This document shows positions 12,101-24,800 of a stretch of 64,000 nucleotides of DNA, piece after piece. Where the stretch lies: the NCBI RefSeq assembly GCF_001039355.2, contig NW_019775580.1:694872-758871 (forward strand), written 5' to 3'. The stretch is from Lingula anatina (Eukaryota > Brachiopoda > Lingulata > Lingulida > Lingulidae). The notes beneath the pieces were generated by a model, which was not told where the DNA came from, did not search any database, and saw nothing but the letters and a program-made list of their open reading frames with translations. The position numbers and the translations under genes were made by a program. Numbering within the stretch: position 1 is the stretch's first letter; each line of letters opens with the position of its first letter.

Positions 12101-15100
12101 TGCAGACACTTCTTGTGTATATATACATTCAGATCACTGTGTCTATCCTTATTATTGTGGTAGATGTTCTACACATATTTTAGGGACCATTTCCATACCC
12201 TTTCGTGCTAACTGTGGATCAATCTATCTCCGGCCGATTTTTGCTGAATTGCAATCAACTTAAGCGGCTTAGATGGCTGTCACGCCTACTGAAGCTGCTA
12301 AGGGGTAATTAATCATTGTTAAGCAACTTAAGTAGGCGTGCCAGACATCTTGGCCACTTAAGCTGAAAGCAATTAAACGAGAAACCCATCGGAGATACAT
12401 TGATACTGTTAGATGGATCTAGGTAAGGGAACCCAATCTTACTCTTAAGCAAAGTTTTTAAAAAATTACTGATTGGCTTTGGTAAAAAAGCAGGATCCAC
12501 ACAAATATTGGCATTTTGATGTTAATATGCAGAAGTTATGGGATTTTTTGCATGTACTTAGTGGCGCTTGCCCCAATTACAGTGTCAAACTGTAATTATA
12601 TCCATTCCATCTAGTGTAGTATCAGAATCAATTAACAACTTGAGTATAAAAATGACAAATGCAATATACAAGTTGATTGATATTTGACCAGTTAAGGCTG
12701 CTTTGATTTATTACAAACCCAAATTACATTTATAATGAATCAAACTTATAATCTGAAATAACTAAGAAAACAGATTTATTAGGTAATCACCTGAAACATG
12801 GTAACTAGATTTATGGTAGTCCACCAGACTGCAGTTGCGGTTGCAACTTTAATCACTAACATTTTTGTGAATAAGTTCAAAAATATTGGGTTTAACTGCC
12901 AACAGAGTGTATAGGCCCAGGCATGCATACTGTCATAAACCATGGCCTTGGCTCTGCCCACTTGATACTTCATATTTTATAATGGACTATATATTTTTCT
13001 CTAGGTACAAAAACTAAAGAAAACCAAGGAGGCTATTTCAGAAAAAATCAAAGCTAAGAAAAGTAAGAAAACAGATGGAGGAGAGGAAAGGGGAGAGTCT
13101 CAGAAAATGAAGAAAAATAAGGACAGTGTAGACACAAATGAGAAAAAGAAGTCTGCAAAGCAAAAAGTAGTAAAAAAGAAACTAAACACTGATGATTCAA
13201 AGCCCATGAAAATGCTTCCATTGGAGGAACCATCTCGAAAGAAAACCAAAACTCTTGTTAGCCATGAAAAACCACTCACACAAGGCAAGAGTAGAGCTAA
13301 ACCCATAAAAGATGGGGCAAAATCCAAAGGAACCACAAAAGACCACCCAAAAAGAAAGATTAAAACTGAGGTTACAACAAACATGCCTATTAAACAAGAA
13401 AAATTGAAGAAAGAAACAGATGATGAAATGCATTCCACAACTGATAAGGGCATGCTTACCAGGCGAGGGAGGGCCTCTTCTGTGCCCCACTCAGATGAAA
13501 TAGAAATAACATTTAAGACAATAATGCCAAAAATTCCTTCCAAGCAGTGTCTCAGTAGTCATTGCTCAAACAGTTCCAGATCTTCTAAAGTCAGTTTAGG
13601 AAAAAGAAAATTTGAAGGCTCTGAGCATAAGGATAGCATTGGTGTTGAACAGCACATCTCTGGCACTCTACCAGCAAAACTGAGTAAAAAGAACACTGAT
13701 ATACCGCAGGGAAGCAAGTTGAGGTCACAGTCATCTGGAGCTGTGACTGAGGAATCTTGTGAAAAGAAAAGGTGCCATCCAGGAGAGAGAGCGAGGAGAG
13801 TGACCAGCACCATGTCATCAAGAGCTAAGAACAATCTTATTAAGATGCCAGTCTCAAATAAAAGGGGTCGACCCACTGGTAAGAAAGGCAGTCAAGAGAC
13901 TAGGGAAATGTACTAGAATCTGAAAAACAAGTAGTCTTTAAGTTTACGCATACTGTTGGCAAAAATCAGCCTGAAAAACTTTACTTAAAACTGGCCCTAA
14001 TATCATATAATCCTTATGGACTCCATCTGTCACCAAAAAAAGTATAGGCATTGAGCTGATTGTCATATCATTATATTTGGGTCGAAAGTGCTATTTTTAG
14101 TTTTCTGGTGTTCTCTAATACATGGTCTTATATCAGAAAAATTCTAACTACAAATAGGGGCTGTGCATGAGCAGTAAAGGACAGTGCAACTAATTTTTTT
14201 TTTAATAATTATTTACAGATTTTATCACTTTTAATTTTAAGTAGTGTAACACCAATTTTCAATGGACCTTTGTTACCAAGACAGCCTGACATGGGGTTTA
14301 AAAATGTTATCAATTATCTTTGGTACTGTATTTATATTTTATTGCCAAAAACTACACCTATTTTGGCTATTTTGTCTATGGTTACGGAGTTATCCTTTCT
14401 ACTGATTGCTATCTAAACCAAATTAGGAGTATTGAGTTAAACCAGAAAAGTTTTCCAGTCACTCCTACTGATAAAGTGGCATCATAAAAAATGATATGTT
14501 GATGGCAAAGTCCTTTAGTGTATGCTATTTTAATACATGAGTAAGAAAAGGAAAGAAATAACTCAAAATAGATGATATAGTGAGATAATTTGTGGTATAT
14601 TATCTAAATGTCCCACTTTCACTGACACTTTGAAATCCCAATCAGAAATTTGTTCAGTATGTAGGTAATTCTCATTCCTTTCTTGCAGTTCTTAAATGAT
14701 TCTTTGTTGTTTCCTTATCATTCACTTTATGGGAAATTGTTGATCTGCCATAAAACTTCATTGGTCAAAAACATTTGTGGGTGGGTTTACAAATTTCAAA
14801 TTTGTAAATGTATTTTATTATACAATTTTTCTTATTGTTCATTACAGCTTCATAATTGATTCTTTTGCATTTTGGGCTTTATATGACCATTCCTGTTTAT
14901 TTTCGTGTACAAACACAGATGTGTCAGTACATATAGCTGTCGTCTGTGTCAGTCATTGTTGTCATCACCCTCGCCATGCACATTCATTATTATACAAATT
15001 AAATGAATACAATTTTACCTTTTGTAATCAGGCTAACAGAACTGATGAATATTCATAAAATACTGGTCAAGTTTGAAAATCAACCTGATTTCCAAAAATT

Positions 15101-15791
15101 ACAAGTTTTTGTTTTTTTTAGCATATTTTGTCCACTGTTTTACAAATTTTAATGAAAGCCATGTCATATTTTGCTTTGAAACTTGCAGGACTAAGTCAAA
15201 GGTCTAATATATAGATCAATATCAAAAATAAGCTTGATTAGTTTATTTTTTACTGTCAATTTTTTTCTTGAGCCTTGGTCCACTGGATAAGTAATTTATA
15301 TGTCGATGGATTACCAGTTCGTTGGCTGCTAAGTTTATGCACCCAGTGGCAACACACTGAGGCATTACTATGGCAGTGTCTTAAATGTCCCTACTTTGTT
15401 TAGCACACCTGTCCTAAAATTCAGTATCACATTCAGCTGATGCTCTATATCGGTCATCACATATTGCATCACAGTACCATGTCATGTGACCTAGATCTGT
15501 TGCTTTATTTTTGAAATTGAAGTGGGTTTATTTTTAAACATAAATACTAGCCACTTTATTTTTGCATATTGAAGTTTTTTTTTACATAAATATTAAACTC
15601 GTTTCAGTATATATTCTGATTGATCTGTCTGGCCGTGTCATTGCTGTTGCTGTCCAACACATGACGTTTGCCCCAAAGAAGCCAAATTGTATTTTTGTTT
15701 TACTTTAAATTTACTGAGTTGCTTTGTATGGTAAAAAAGCAGGTTGCTTTTGAAAACCAGCATGATACATTTAGATTTACATTCTTTATTA

Positions 15792-15822
<31 letters not shown>

Positions 15823-18800
15823 TTAATTTATTTTTATTTTATTTTATTTATTTTATTATTATTTTTTTTTTTGCATAATTTTGGTGACGTTCGCCCCATA
15901 ACTTCCAAATCATATTTTTGTTTTACTTTAAATTTACTGAGTGGCTTTGTTTGGCAAAGAAGTAGGTTGCTTTCAAAAATCGGATGAAATTTTGGGTTCT
16001 GAGAAAAATTTATATTTGTCTCTTACCTTACAGGAACCTTGACCATATTTTATAATAAGGAACTGATTGTTACTTAATTATGTAAAGATTTTATGTCTTG
16101 CACAGTAGGTGACTGTGTTTGTGCACCCATGCATATTTATTTCATGGATAGATTTAACTTTTTTCTCCTTGATCCACATTAAGAAGTGTAATGTTGTTTT
16201 TGTAGCTAAAAGTTCCCCAACATCGGAAAGGATGAAAGAAACTGTCAAAGGAAATGAAGAGGCAGTACAGTTATCTGAAGCTCCCATGTACAGCCCTGCT
16301 GCGAATGAATTTGTAGACCCCATAGATTTCATTGAAGCCATCAAGCCAAATGCTGAACAACAGGGGATGTGCAAAATAATACCACCTCAAGAGGTCTGGA
16401 AGGTAATATAACCAAATCACTTTCTTTTTCCACTGATGTAATTGTATATGAATGCATTTTCTTAAAAAAGTGAGTGTCACTTTGCAAAAAACACCTAATG
16501 CAAAGAATTCTGAAAAAAGGATAATTTCCTTGTATCGTAGCTTATTCAGTGCTTATTTGACTCTAGTGGGCATTGGCATTGCACAGGTACTAGAAGGAAG
16601 AATATATTACAAAGACTACAACTGAAAGTTTAAGTTAAGCCACGGTTACAACCGGACGCACGGATTTTTGGATCATACGTCCCCTGCGAATTTTGCGTGC
16701 AGTAGAAGCCGTGGAGGTCGTAGAGGTAGATGAAAGTCTGCCTTGCAAGTTGCAAGGGCCAAATGAGATATCCTTTTAAGCAGGAACGCTAACTGCAAGG
16801 TGCAGGGGCCGTGGAAATTGTACTCATTTCTTGAATTTGTCTTGCTACCTGCATACGTGGCACGCATGCACCACTATTGAAGAGAAAGCAACGCACGGCC
16901 AAAGTAGTTCCATTTTGCTTCACACTTGCCTCACACACTTGTGATGAAGTACTAACTGTGCACGTCAGTTTTGCCTACTGTTCTCCCCTTCTTTCTTCTT
17001 CTTTCTCCCTTCTTTCCTGCTCTCTGAGTTTTTTTTTTTCTTGTCTTTTGGAGGCATATTAGAAGCTGAATTAAGCAAAATTCGAAATTTTTGAAAATTG
17101 TTGGACAGGTTGCATGATCTTCGTTAATTTTCGAGACACGACCGTGCATCGTGAGTACACCTTTTTATATTCTCCTGGCATAGGGGTGATGCACCTGCGG
17201 CGCACTTCCGCGGTGCTTTCGACTTTGATCGTTAATTGTGAGGGCGTGCGCCGTACTCAACATGCAAAAGGCACTTGCTCCTTCATTGCTTGAGACTTGC
17301 GTCTTGGACCATGCATGTCTCACTTGCGAACTCCTTGTGAGTGAAGCAAGGTTCTCTTGTGGCCTCGCTGTTTGCAGATTATTCGTAGAATCTTTTGGAC
17401 ATGTCCAACATCCTCCGTACATGTATACGGGCTGTCTGCGAACTCCAAATTTCGCAAGAGAGACTTGCGTTGCACGTGAGATTTTGTGCAAAATTTGGAC
17501 GCAAACAGGCCATAAAAGCCCGCATGGCCGGTTGTGACCAAGGCTTTATAAAAAAATTGAGTGACTTTTGGCTTTACATATCATCTCATGTCATCATCAA
17601 CAAAATATATGCCACAAACTTTTTATATTTTTTAACGGATGTTAAAAATGACCTCTTGATTACTGCCAAACGTGACATAGAAAGCTGTATGTACAGCTTG
17701 TAGGAGTTTTGACATCAGGCAGTGATGTTGTTCTAGAAATTCTGGATCGACCTAACTCCCTGGGGGTTCACGTTAAATTGCTGTCACCTTCCGAGAGCCG
17801 AGCACGCACAAAAGTTAATTACACCCTTACAGCTTTTAGTAGGCGAGACAGACATTAAAGCCGGTCAGGCTGACAGCAATCTGGTGAGACTCCCCAGGAG
17901 GATAGATCGATCTAAATATCTGTGGGAATGGTCTTCTACGCTACATTTCAACAGGCTGAACACAATTTTTGCCCAAGGAAAGTGCTTTACACATAATAAC
18001 TTCTTGAAAAGTCTGATTCTCTGTTCCTTTTAAGACTGCAAGGTTTTACAGTAACAGCGTAATAACAAAAATGTACATATGGAAGTACGTACCAAAAAAT
18101 TGTTTTCCATTTTATTTCAGCCTGAGTGTAAAGTACGGGATGATATGAGATTTGTGTACCAAATCCAACATGTGCACAAAATGTATAAGCGGTAAGTTAT
18201 TAACTATGTATGTGAAATACTCCAGTTGTTCATAACATTTGACTGGGCATGCATTTTCCCTTAATTCACGACGCTGTCTGTAGCTATCACAAGCTATTAC
18301 TGGAGTTGTGTGTACTGCTTGGGTCCAACTTAAAGATCATACCATTTCAATATTTTATAACACAGACTTAATGTAGAACACAAGGCGTTGTATCTCTTAG
18401 TAAAGGTAAGTTGCAATCTTACTTAAATTAATTAACCTGTATATTTTATATGCATTGTCAAATATTATATCATATGACAAAGGTTAATTATTGAGTAAAC
18501 AAAAGGGGCTGACAGGCGACAGTCAGGGAAAGAGTTACAAAATTGCGGAGACTTCACAACATTTACATATGCAAATACTTCACAGATTGTGGAAAAATTA
18601 GTGGATCATGAATAAAACTGACTGGTCATTCTATGTCTGGGGGCTTGATCCATTTGTTTAGGTAATATATATGTTTAAAATGTTATGTCCTAATTCAAAC
18701 CCTAGCTTAATTATTTAAGCTTTCCTAAATTGAGTGAATAAGTTGAGTACATGTATTATGGGTTCACTACAACTAGTAGAAAAACAAATGAAAAATAAAC

Positions 18801-21800
18801 TGATAAAAAAACTTATATTGACACTAATGGCTTTTGTTAATGTGAATAACAATTAAACCAATATCTGTAGAATTGAAACATACCTGACACTTGTATTGTG
18901 CCCTATTTCAATTACCGAAGTTGTTCATTAATGAGCAGTTTGTGCTAGGAATGGTGGGATAGCTTGAAGTAATTGGGACTCGAGTTGTGAGCAAGCTAGA
19001 AGTGGATTTTCCAACTGCATGGTTAAATAAGGATAGGCCTCTTTTGGTATTTTAATTAGAGAATACTAGTAGAAATACAGTAGTAGAGAATACTAGTAGA
19101 AATACAGTAATAGAGAATACTAGTAGAAATACAGTAGTAAGGAATACTAGTAGAAATACAGTAGTAAGGAATACTAGTAGAAATACAGGGTACATTATAT
19201 GGAAGCATGTAACATGCTTGAAGGTGGAAATATTTCAGACATAATTTTTCAAACAAAGTTGGTTCATCAATCAACAGTGTGAAAGAAATTCACAAAAAGG
19301 TTCTTTGTGTTTTTGTGAATAGTTGTCATTTGCATTTAATGAATGTAAACAACCTGATATGTTCTTATCTTAATACTGAAGTTGTAACAATGTGCAATGT
19401 TTCATGCTTTTTATTTCCCTAATTTGAACAGTTTTTAGTTTATTTAACACCAAGTTGACATAAATTTTTCATAGCATCAAACTAGTAGGCCTACCTATGA
19501 CATCAGGGTACAAAGTAATTAATATCATGACAAAGACAATGTTCTGAGAACCTCTTGCTTTAATAATATTAAGTCACTGTAGGAAGAGAATTTAAGGTAA
19601 AAAAAACACAAATATGACAGGAAGATAAGACTCGAGCTAAAATTTATTTCGGGACTATTGACAATGTTATCAATTTGATGTTGGGGAAAAACACTTCAGA
19701 CTGGTAGCTAAGATCCAATCTGACCAGAGTGACAAACTAATACAATATATTGCATTAACATTGACAGTGCACATTGTAGGGTTTTTGTCAATTATGATGC
19801 AATATTACACAACTGTTACCTGCATGTTGCCATCTCATAATTATGTGACATTGCTAATGTGAACTTTTAGAAACTGTATCTTGCACAGGGCACTAGACCT
19901 GTGGGAGTAGAAAATGAAATTTTTACCCCCCAAAAAATGATAAATCGGCCATTAATCCTAGCAAGATAAATAATCAATTGAAAATATAAAAGAGTGCTTT
20001 AGAAGATATGATGAAGATGGTAAACAAAAATAGCCTGTCTTATAGTCCAGTCATATGTTGTAATTCTACTTTTCTATTACAGGTGGGGTCCTAATGTCCA
20101 GCATGTGGAGTGTATAAAAAGACAGCTAGAGGCTCAGGGTGGAGGGATGGAGCATCCACCAAACGTATGTAATGATCCTTATCTTTCTTTTTCTGCTCCC
20201 TCTCCTGCCCACAATAAATAAATGAATGAGTGAAAAATAGAAAAGTGTGTATAATTAAATTTTATATATAATATTATGAAACCAATGGGCAGGTATGACA
20301 TTGCAGATTGCTATCAATGATTAAAGCAATAATAACTCTTCCTTTGAGATTCAAAATTCCGCAAGAAATACATTCTAAACAACACATGGAAATATATTAT
20401 ATTGCATTTCACCACTAAAACGGCTGTTATTTTAGTAAAACTAAAAACTGTGCTTGTCAATAGGGCTTTCGGTGCCTTTTTTCCCGGTCATCAAGGCATT
20501 CGTTGCCAAGGATTTTGGCACATCACGCGGATTCTCGCGTGCAGTCGAGACCAAAATAACACAGGCACATGACACAATCCTCAGACGTAAGTTGCGAGTT
20601 TTTGTACAGTGTGTCGGATAACGAAAAGCCCAGAACTGCACACGTTGTGAATATGAGCAATTAAGACGATTATATCGTATGAATCTTATTTTATTGCAAT
20701 AAAGTGTTGTTATTGTCTGCTTTTCCCGCGGTTTTAAGTAGGTAATCAGAAAACCCCGCTCGATATGCTATGTTTAGATAGGGCTCCGTCAGTTAAAATC
20801 ACTTAAGAGATTTTAACAAAAAACCGTACTTTTGGGAAAAAAACCCTGGATTAACTTTGAATGCAGGAATGGGGTCGCTGACCATTGGTGAGTATGGGAA
20901 AATTGCCGTTTACTCCAGGAAAATCCAATTTTTGGCCAAAACGAAGAGTTATTATGACTTTAAGCATAGTTTTCAAGTCAGTCACCCTTGGCCTATTATA
21001 AGAACTGATAACAATCCTCAAAACCAACAAAAAATTCCTCTGACATACATTTCTAGCTAAAAGACTTCAGAAAATTCACATTTTTACTCTTCACGTAATA
21101 TTCTTATCATTCAAAATGCAACATGCATGGCGTAAAATTCCAAAACAGTGGCAATGAACACCTCTGTCGTAAAGTTAAACAAGGGATAACGTACACATGA
21201 CTTAAATTTTTGCTGATTTACCATCCCAAATGTTCTTTTCCTAGTCACATAAAGCAATGTAGATTTGTTTAGTGTGAAAAATACCTCACAACAATTATAT
21301 TCGCCAGTTGCAATCAGTGTATTATATGCTCCCCTAACATCCAAAAAAGAGCTCTTCGCATTATGTAGTCTGAACTTTCATCAGTAAATTTTCTATAATG
21401 AAATCTCGGTGTACTTACTTGTTCAAAAAATGTTTAATGAGTCACACAACTGCACAAGATTAATTATTATTAGTTATTAATAATTTCAAATAACAGTAAT
21501 GTCATGGTATATTCACAATGTAAAGCTTTTGTTAGACTAATCTTGGGCTGTGCATAATGTTATCTTTGGATTTTATACTGAAAAATTTGTACATACTCTA
21601 GAATGATTCACAAACACTTTCTGGTAGAGGAATTTTGACAAGCAGCTGCCACGAATCTGTGACTTATCTTTTCATAAATTGATAATGACTATTCTGCTTA
21701 ACAGGTTGGTGGAATAGAGCTGGACTTGTCCCGCCTGCAACAGGCCATACAGAGCTTTGGAGGCATGCAGACAGTCCTGGCCAAGAATATACTGCCCAAA

Positions 21801-24800
21801 GTCTGTGATGCTCTCAACATTCCACGTATGGTATGAACCTGCATCAATATTTTGAACACTGAAATATTTGTGTGGTGACTAGTATGTTTTTTAAGCTTTT
21901 TTTATGTTCATTCTTTTAGTATCATCCTTATGTAGATAGAAGATTGAATAACTAACATCAATTACCTATTGCAGAAATATGTGTGATGACAAAAAAATCT
22001 GACAAATTTTGCGTCAATCTACTTAAATATTCATCAAGTTATTTTTGATATCTATGTTAAAAAATTATTGAATTAAATTTTAAATTATTAATAAACTTTG
22101 CAGGATAATATACCTTAGACAAAATAAACTTTGAACTGTAATACTTTATAATTATTTTTGTTATCATGATACGATCAGGTCTTGTCTTACTGACGTTTTG
22201 TTTCTTCTAGGCCTTGGACCGTATGTCAAGACTATATGATGCTTATTGTAAGTACCTCGTACCTTATGACACTTTGACTACTGAGGAAAAAGAGAAGCTT
22301 GACCAACAAGTGTCCATGATGAGACAGAAAAAGAAAAGAGTAGAAGATGACTGTGTTTTAAAGGTGAATTGTTAATTGAAATATTTTACTGGTGACTCTG
22401 ATACCTCTAAATATGTTGATGGCATTGCTCTTATCATATTTTTTACAGTAATTGCTCTCCAGACCAATTACAAACTGCAGTAACAGAAATCTTCCTATGG
22501 TCACAAGAACACAACAGTCCATGTATTCCAAAAAAACAAAGTCAATTAGGTTTGATTTCTCAAAACCTAGTCATAAACTCCCAACTAATAACAATTGATG
22601 GAAAAAAAAAACAAAGACAAAGTGAATTCTGCTATAATCCTGGGCCTTAATTTAAGCCAGGATTAGATTTAGGAAACCCATGTAAATCATTTACACAAAA
22701 ACTAGCCAGAGACTATATTTTTTCAGAATTTAAAAAGAGAATGCATTCCTCGACTCATGAGTAACTGAAAATATGTCTTTATTAAGACCTACCTTATAAT
22801 ATGCTATGCAAGTGGGGCATCCTGGACTGACCAAGTTCCAAACCAAAAATCTAAAATTGAAGCCGTTCAGAAAAGGTTTTCCAAGATACTATATCAAGAT
22901 ACTATATCCAGAAATCTCTTGATGCCTTAAAAATGACAACGCAGGCATTATCACTGATGTCAATTTTAGATGTCATGAAATATTTGAAAGTATATGTATG
23001 GAACGACATAAACTGAACCAGTTATTGTCAAAAGTGAAAGAGCATTCACACACCCTAAGACACTCAAAATTTTCATACTCCATAACTTGGAACTGCTGTG
23101 GGCAAAGACTTTTGTCCCATGGACCCATAAATATTTAAATGTATAAATTTACTTGCATTGGTTAAGGAAATTGATTGATTGTACATTTTAATCATTGAAT
23201 TCTTATTTCATTTTTAGTCAGGTCTCATAAATGATAATTGCCGTTTCCGAGCACGAGCCTCAGATTCCCTAGTGCAAATGCCAATATTAACGAGCCCCAC
23301 CTCAGATTAACAAGCACAACGTAAAGTTACCAAGCACAAACTTAGCATTTCCAAGCACTATCAATATGTCCAGCTTCCATTGGGGCCCCCGGCTGCTTAC
23401 ATACGGGTTATTTTTATCAACTCAGGACTATTTTCAAGATGGCGGAAGATACAAGAGACATAACGGTGGAACTTTCAGAGATTTCTGGTCACAAACGAGT
23501 AATATTATCCCCCTTTCTGTCTCTTTAATGAAAGAGAAAGCATTTTTAACGTTCACGCCACAACCAAATAAAGTGGCTAGATCATTACTAACAAATTTTG
23601 AAGAGAATTGTCGTGATCATTCTAAGCATGGACTGTGTGAGCAGTGTGGTAAGATCATAGAAGCAGAGTGTTTTTGTGACGAGCACAGCATATGAAAATT
23701 CTCAAAACAAACAAAACTACTGCATTAGTATATTCCACTATCCATACCGCATATTAATACAGCAGCGATGCATTCTTGACAACCTTCGGCTCATACAGAA
23801 CATAACAAATGGGTAGATAAGCGGATCAATGGCTAGTGCTTGGAAATGCTAAGTTAGTGCTCGTTAACTTAATGTTATGCTTGTTAATCTGAGGTGGGGC
23901 TAGTTAATATTGGCATTTACGCTTGGAAATCTGAGGCTCGTGCGAGGAAATGCCAAATCCGTTTATGAGGCCTGTTAGTGGTCAGTGTCATAATGTATTG
24001 TAGATGCTTTTATCACCTTCTCAAAGTGTATGTACAATTCAACTTATGGTTACAAGAATGAATATTATTATCCATCAGGGATTTTATTTTGAAGAAAAGC
24101 TGGACCTGAAAAGAGCCTGAGAGAGAAAATGAAAGCAAAATAGATTTAATTAGTTTGAGCTAATTTCTCAGTCATGCTGCTCTTATTACCAATGGTACTA
24201 AAGGTGAATATGAGCTGTGACTTTATTCCCCAAGCTTTGAATTAAGTATAAGATAGTTCCCAAAGGATATGATCCATAACACGAGAGACTACAGCAAAAA
24301 GACTTACTGTAAACAGAAGATCACTGAGAATCCTGAAGGTCAAGGTATAATTTAATTTCTAAATGAAAAAGTGCAACACTTTGGATGTGTGGCTTTTTCT
24401 TTTGATTGATTTCATAGGTTGTAGCATTGCACTGATCTTTGTAGGATGTAATAAAGTCAGTAGTGGCTAATAATTTAGTTCCTAGTTCATCTTATTTAGC
24501 CTGTGTTGTCACTTAATAGTGAAGACAGGAGGCCCACCAATCATGGTATGGTCTAATGGCATAATCTACTGGCACCCAAGAGAAGAGCACAGTGGACCTG
24601 TCACATCAGTAACTAATGCCTTGCTGGGCTGCTGATTACTGTCTGGAGGCACTTTGAAGGGCAGTCATGAAGAGCAGCAACTAAGGTGTAATAAAACTAA
24701 TGATACAAATTATGCACAAAAAACAAGATACTGTGACCTATTAACAATTAATGTTACTTTATGAAGCTGATAAGCTAGTGTGTGCTATTAATAGACAGAA

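Noticed and set aside
13100-13543. 147-codon antisense frame with hydrophobic content over JARID2 exon 7
   Set aside because: Antisense of lysine-rich codons (AAA/AAG) yields Phe/Leu-rich shadow sequence; the sense strand fits JARID2 phase.
17165-17703. Several overlapping frames of about 100 codons within the Harbinger-like element
   Set aside because: Present on both strands in a GC-richer segment where stops are rare; no transposase motif.
19060-19190. Regular short repeats resembling a CRISPR array
   Set aside because: Units are contiguous without spacers and the genome is eukaryotic; it is a minisatellite.
20460-20635. Possible small DNA transposon with GGGCTTTCG / CGAAAAGCCC ends
   Set aside because: Inverted ends are only about 10 bp and imperfect, and no matching target duplication is seen.
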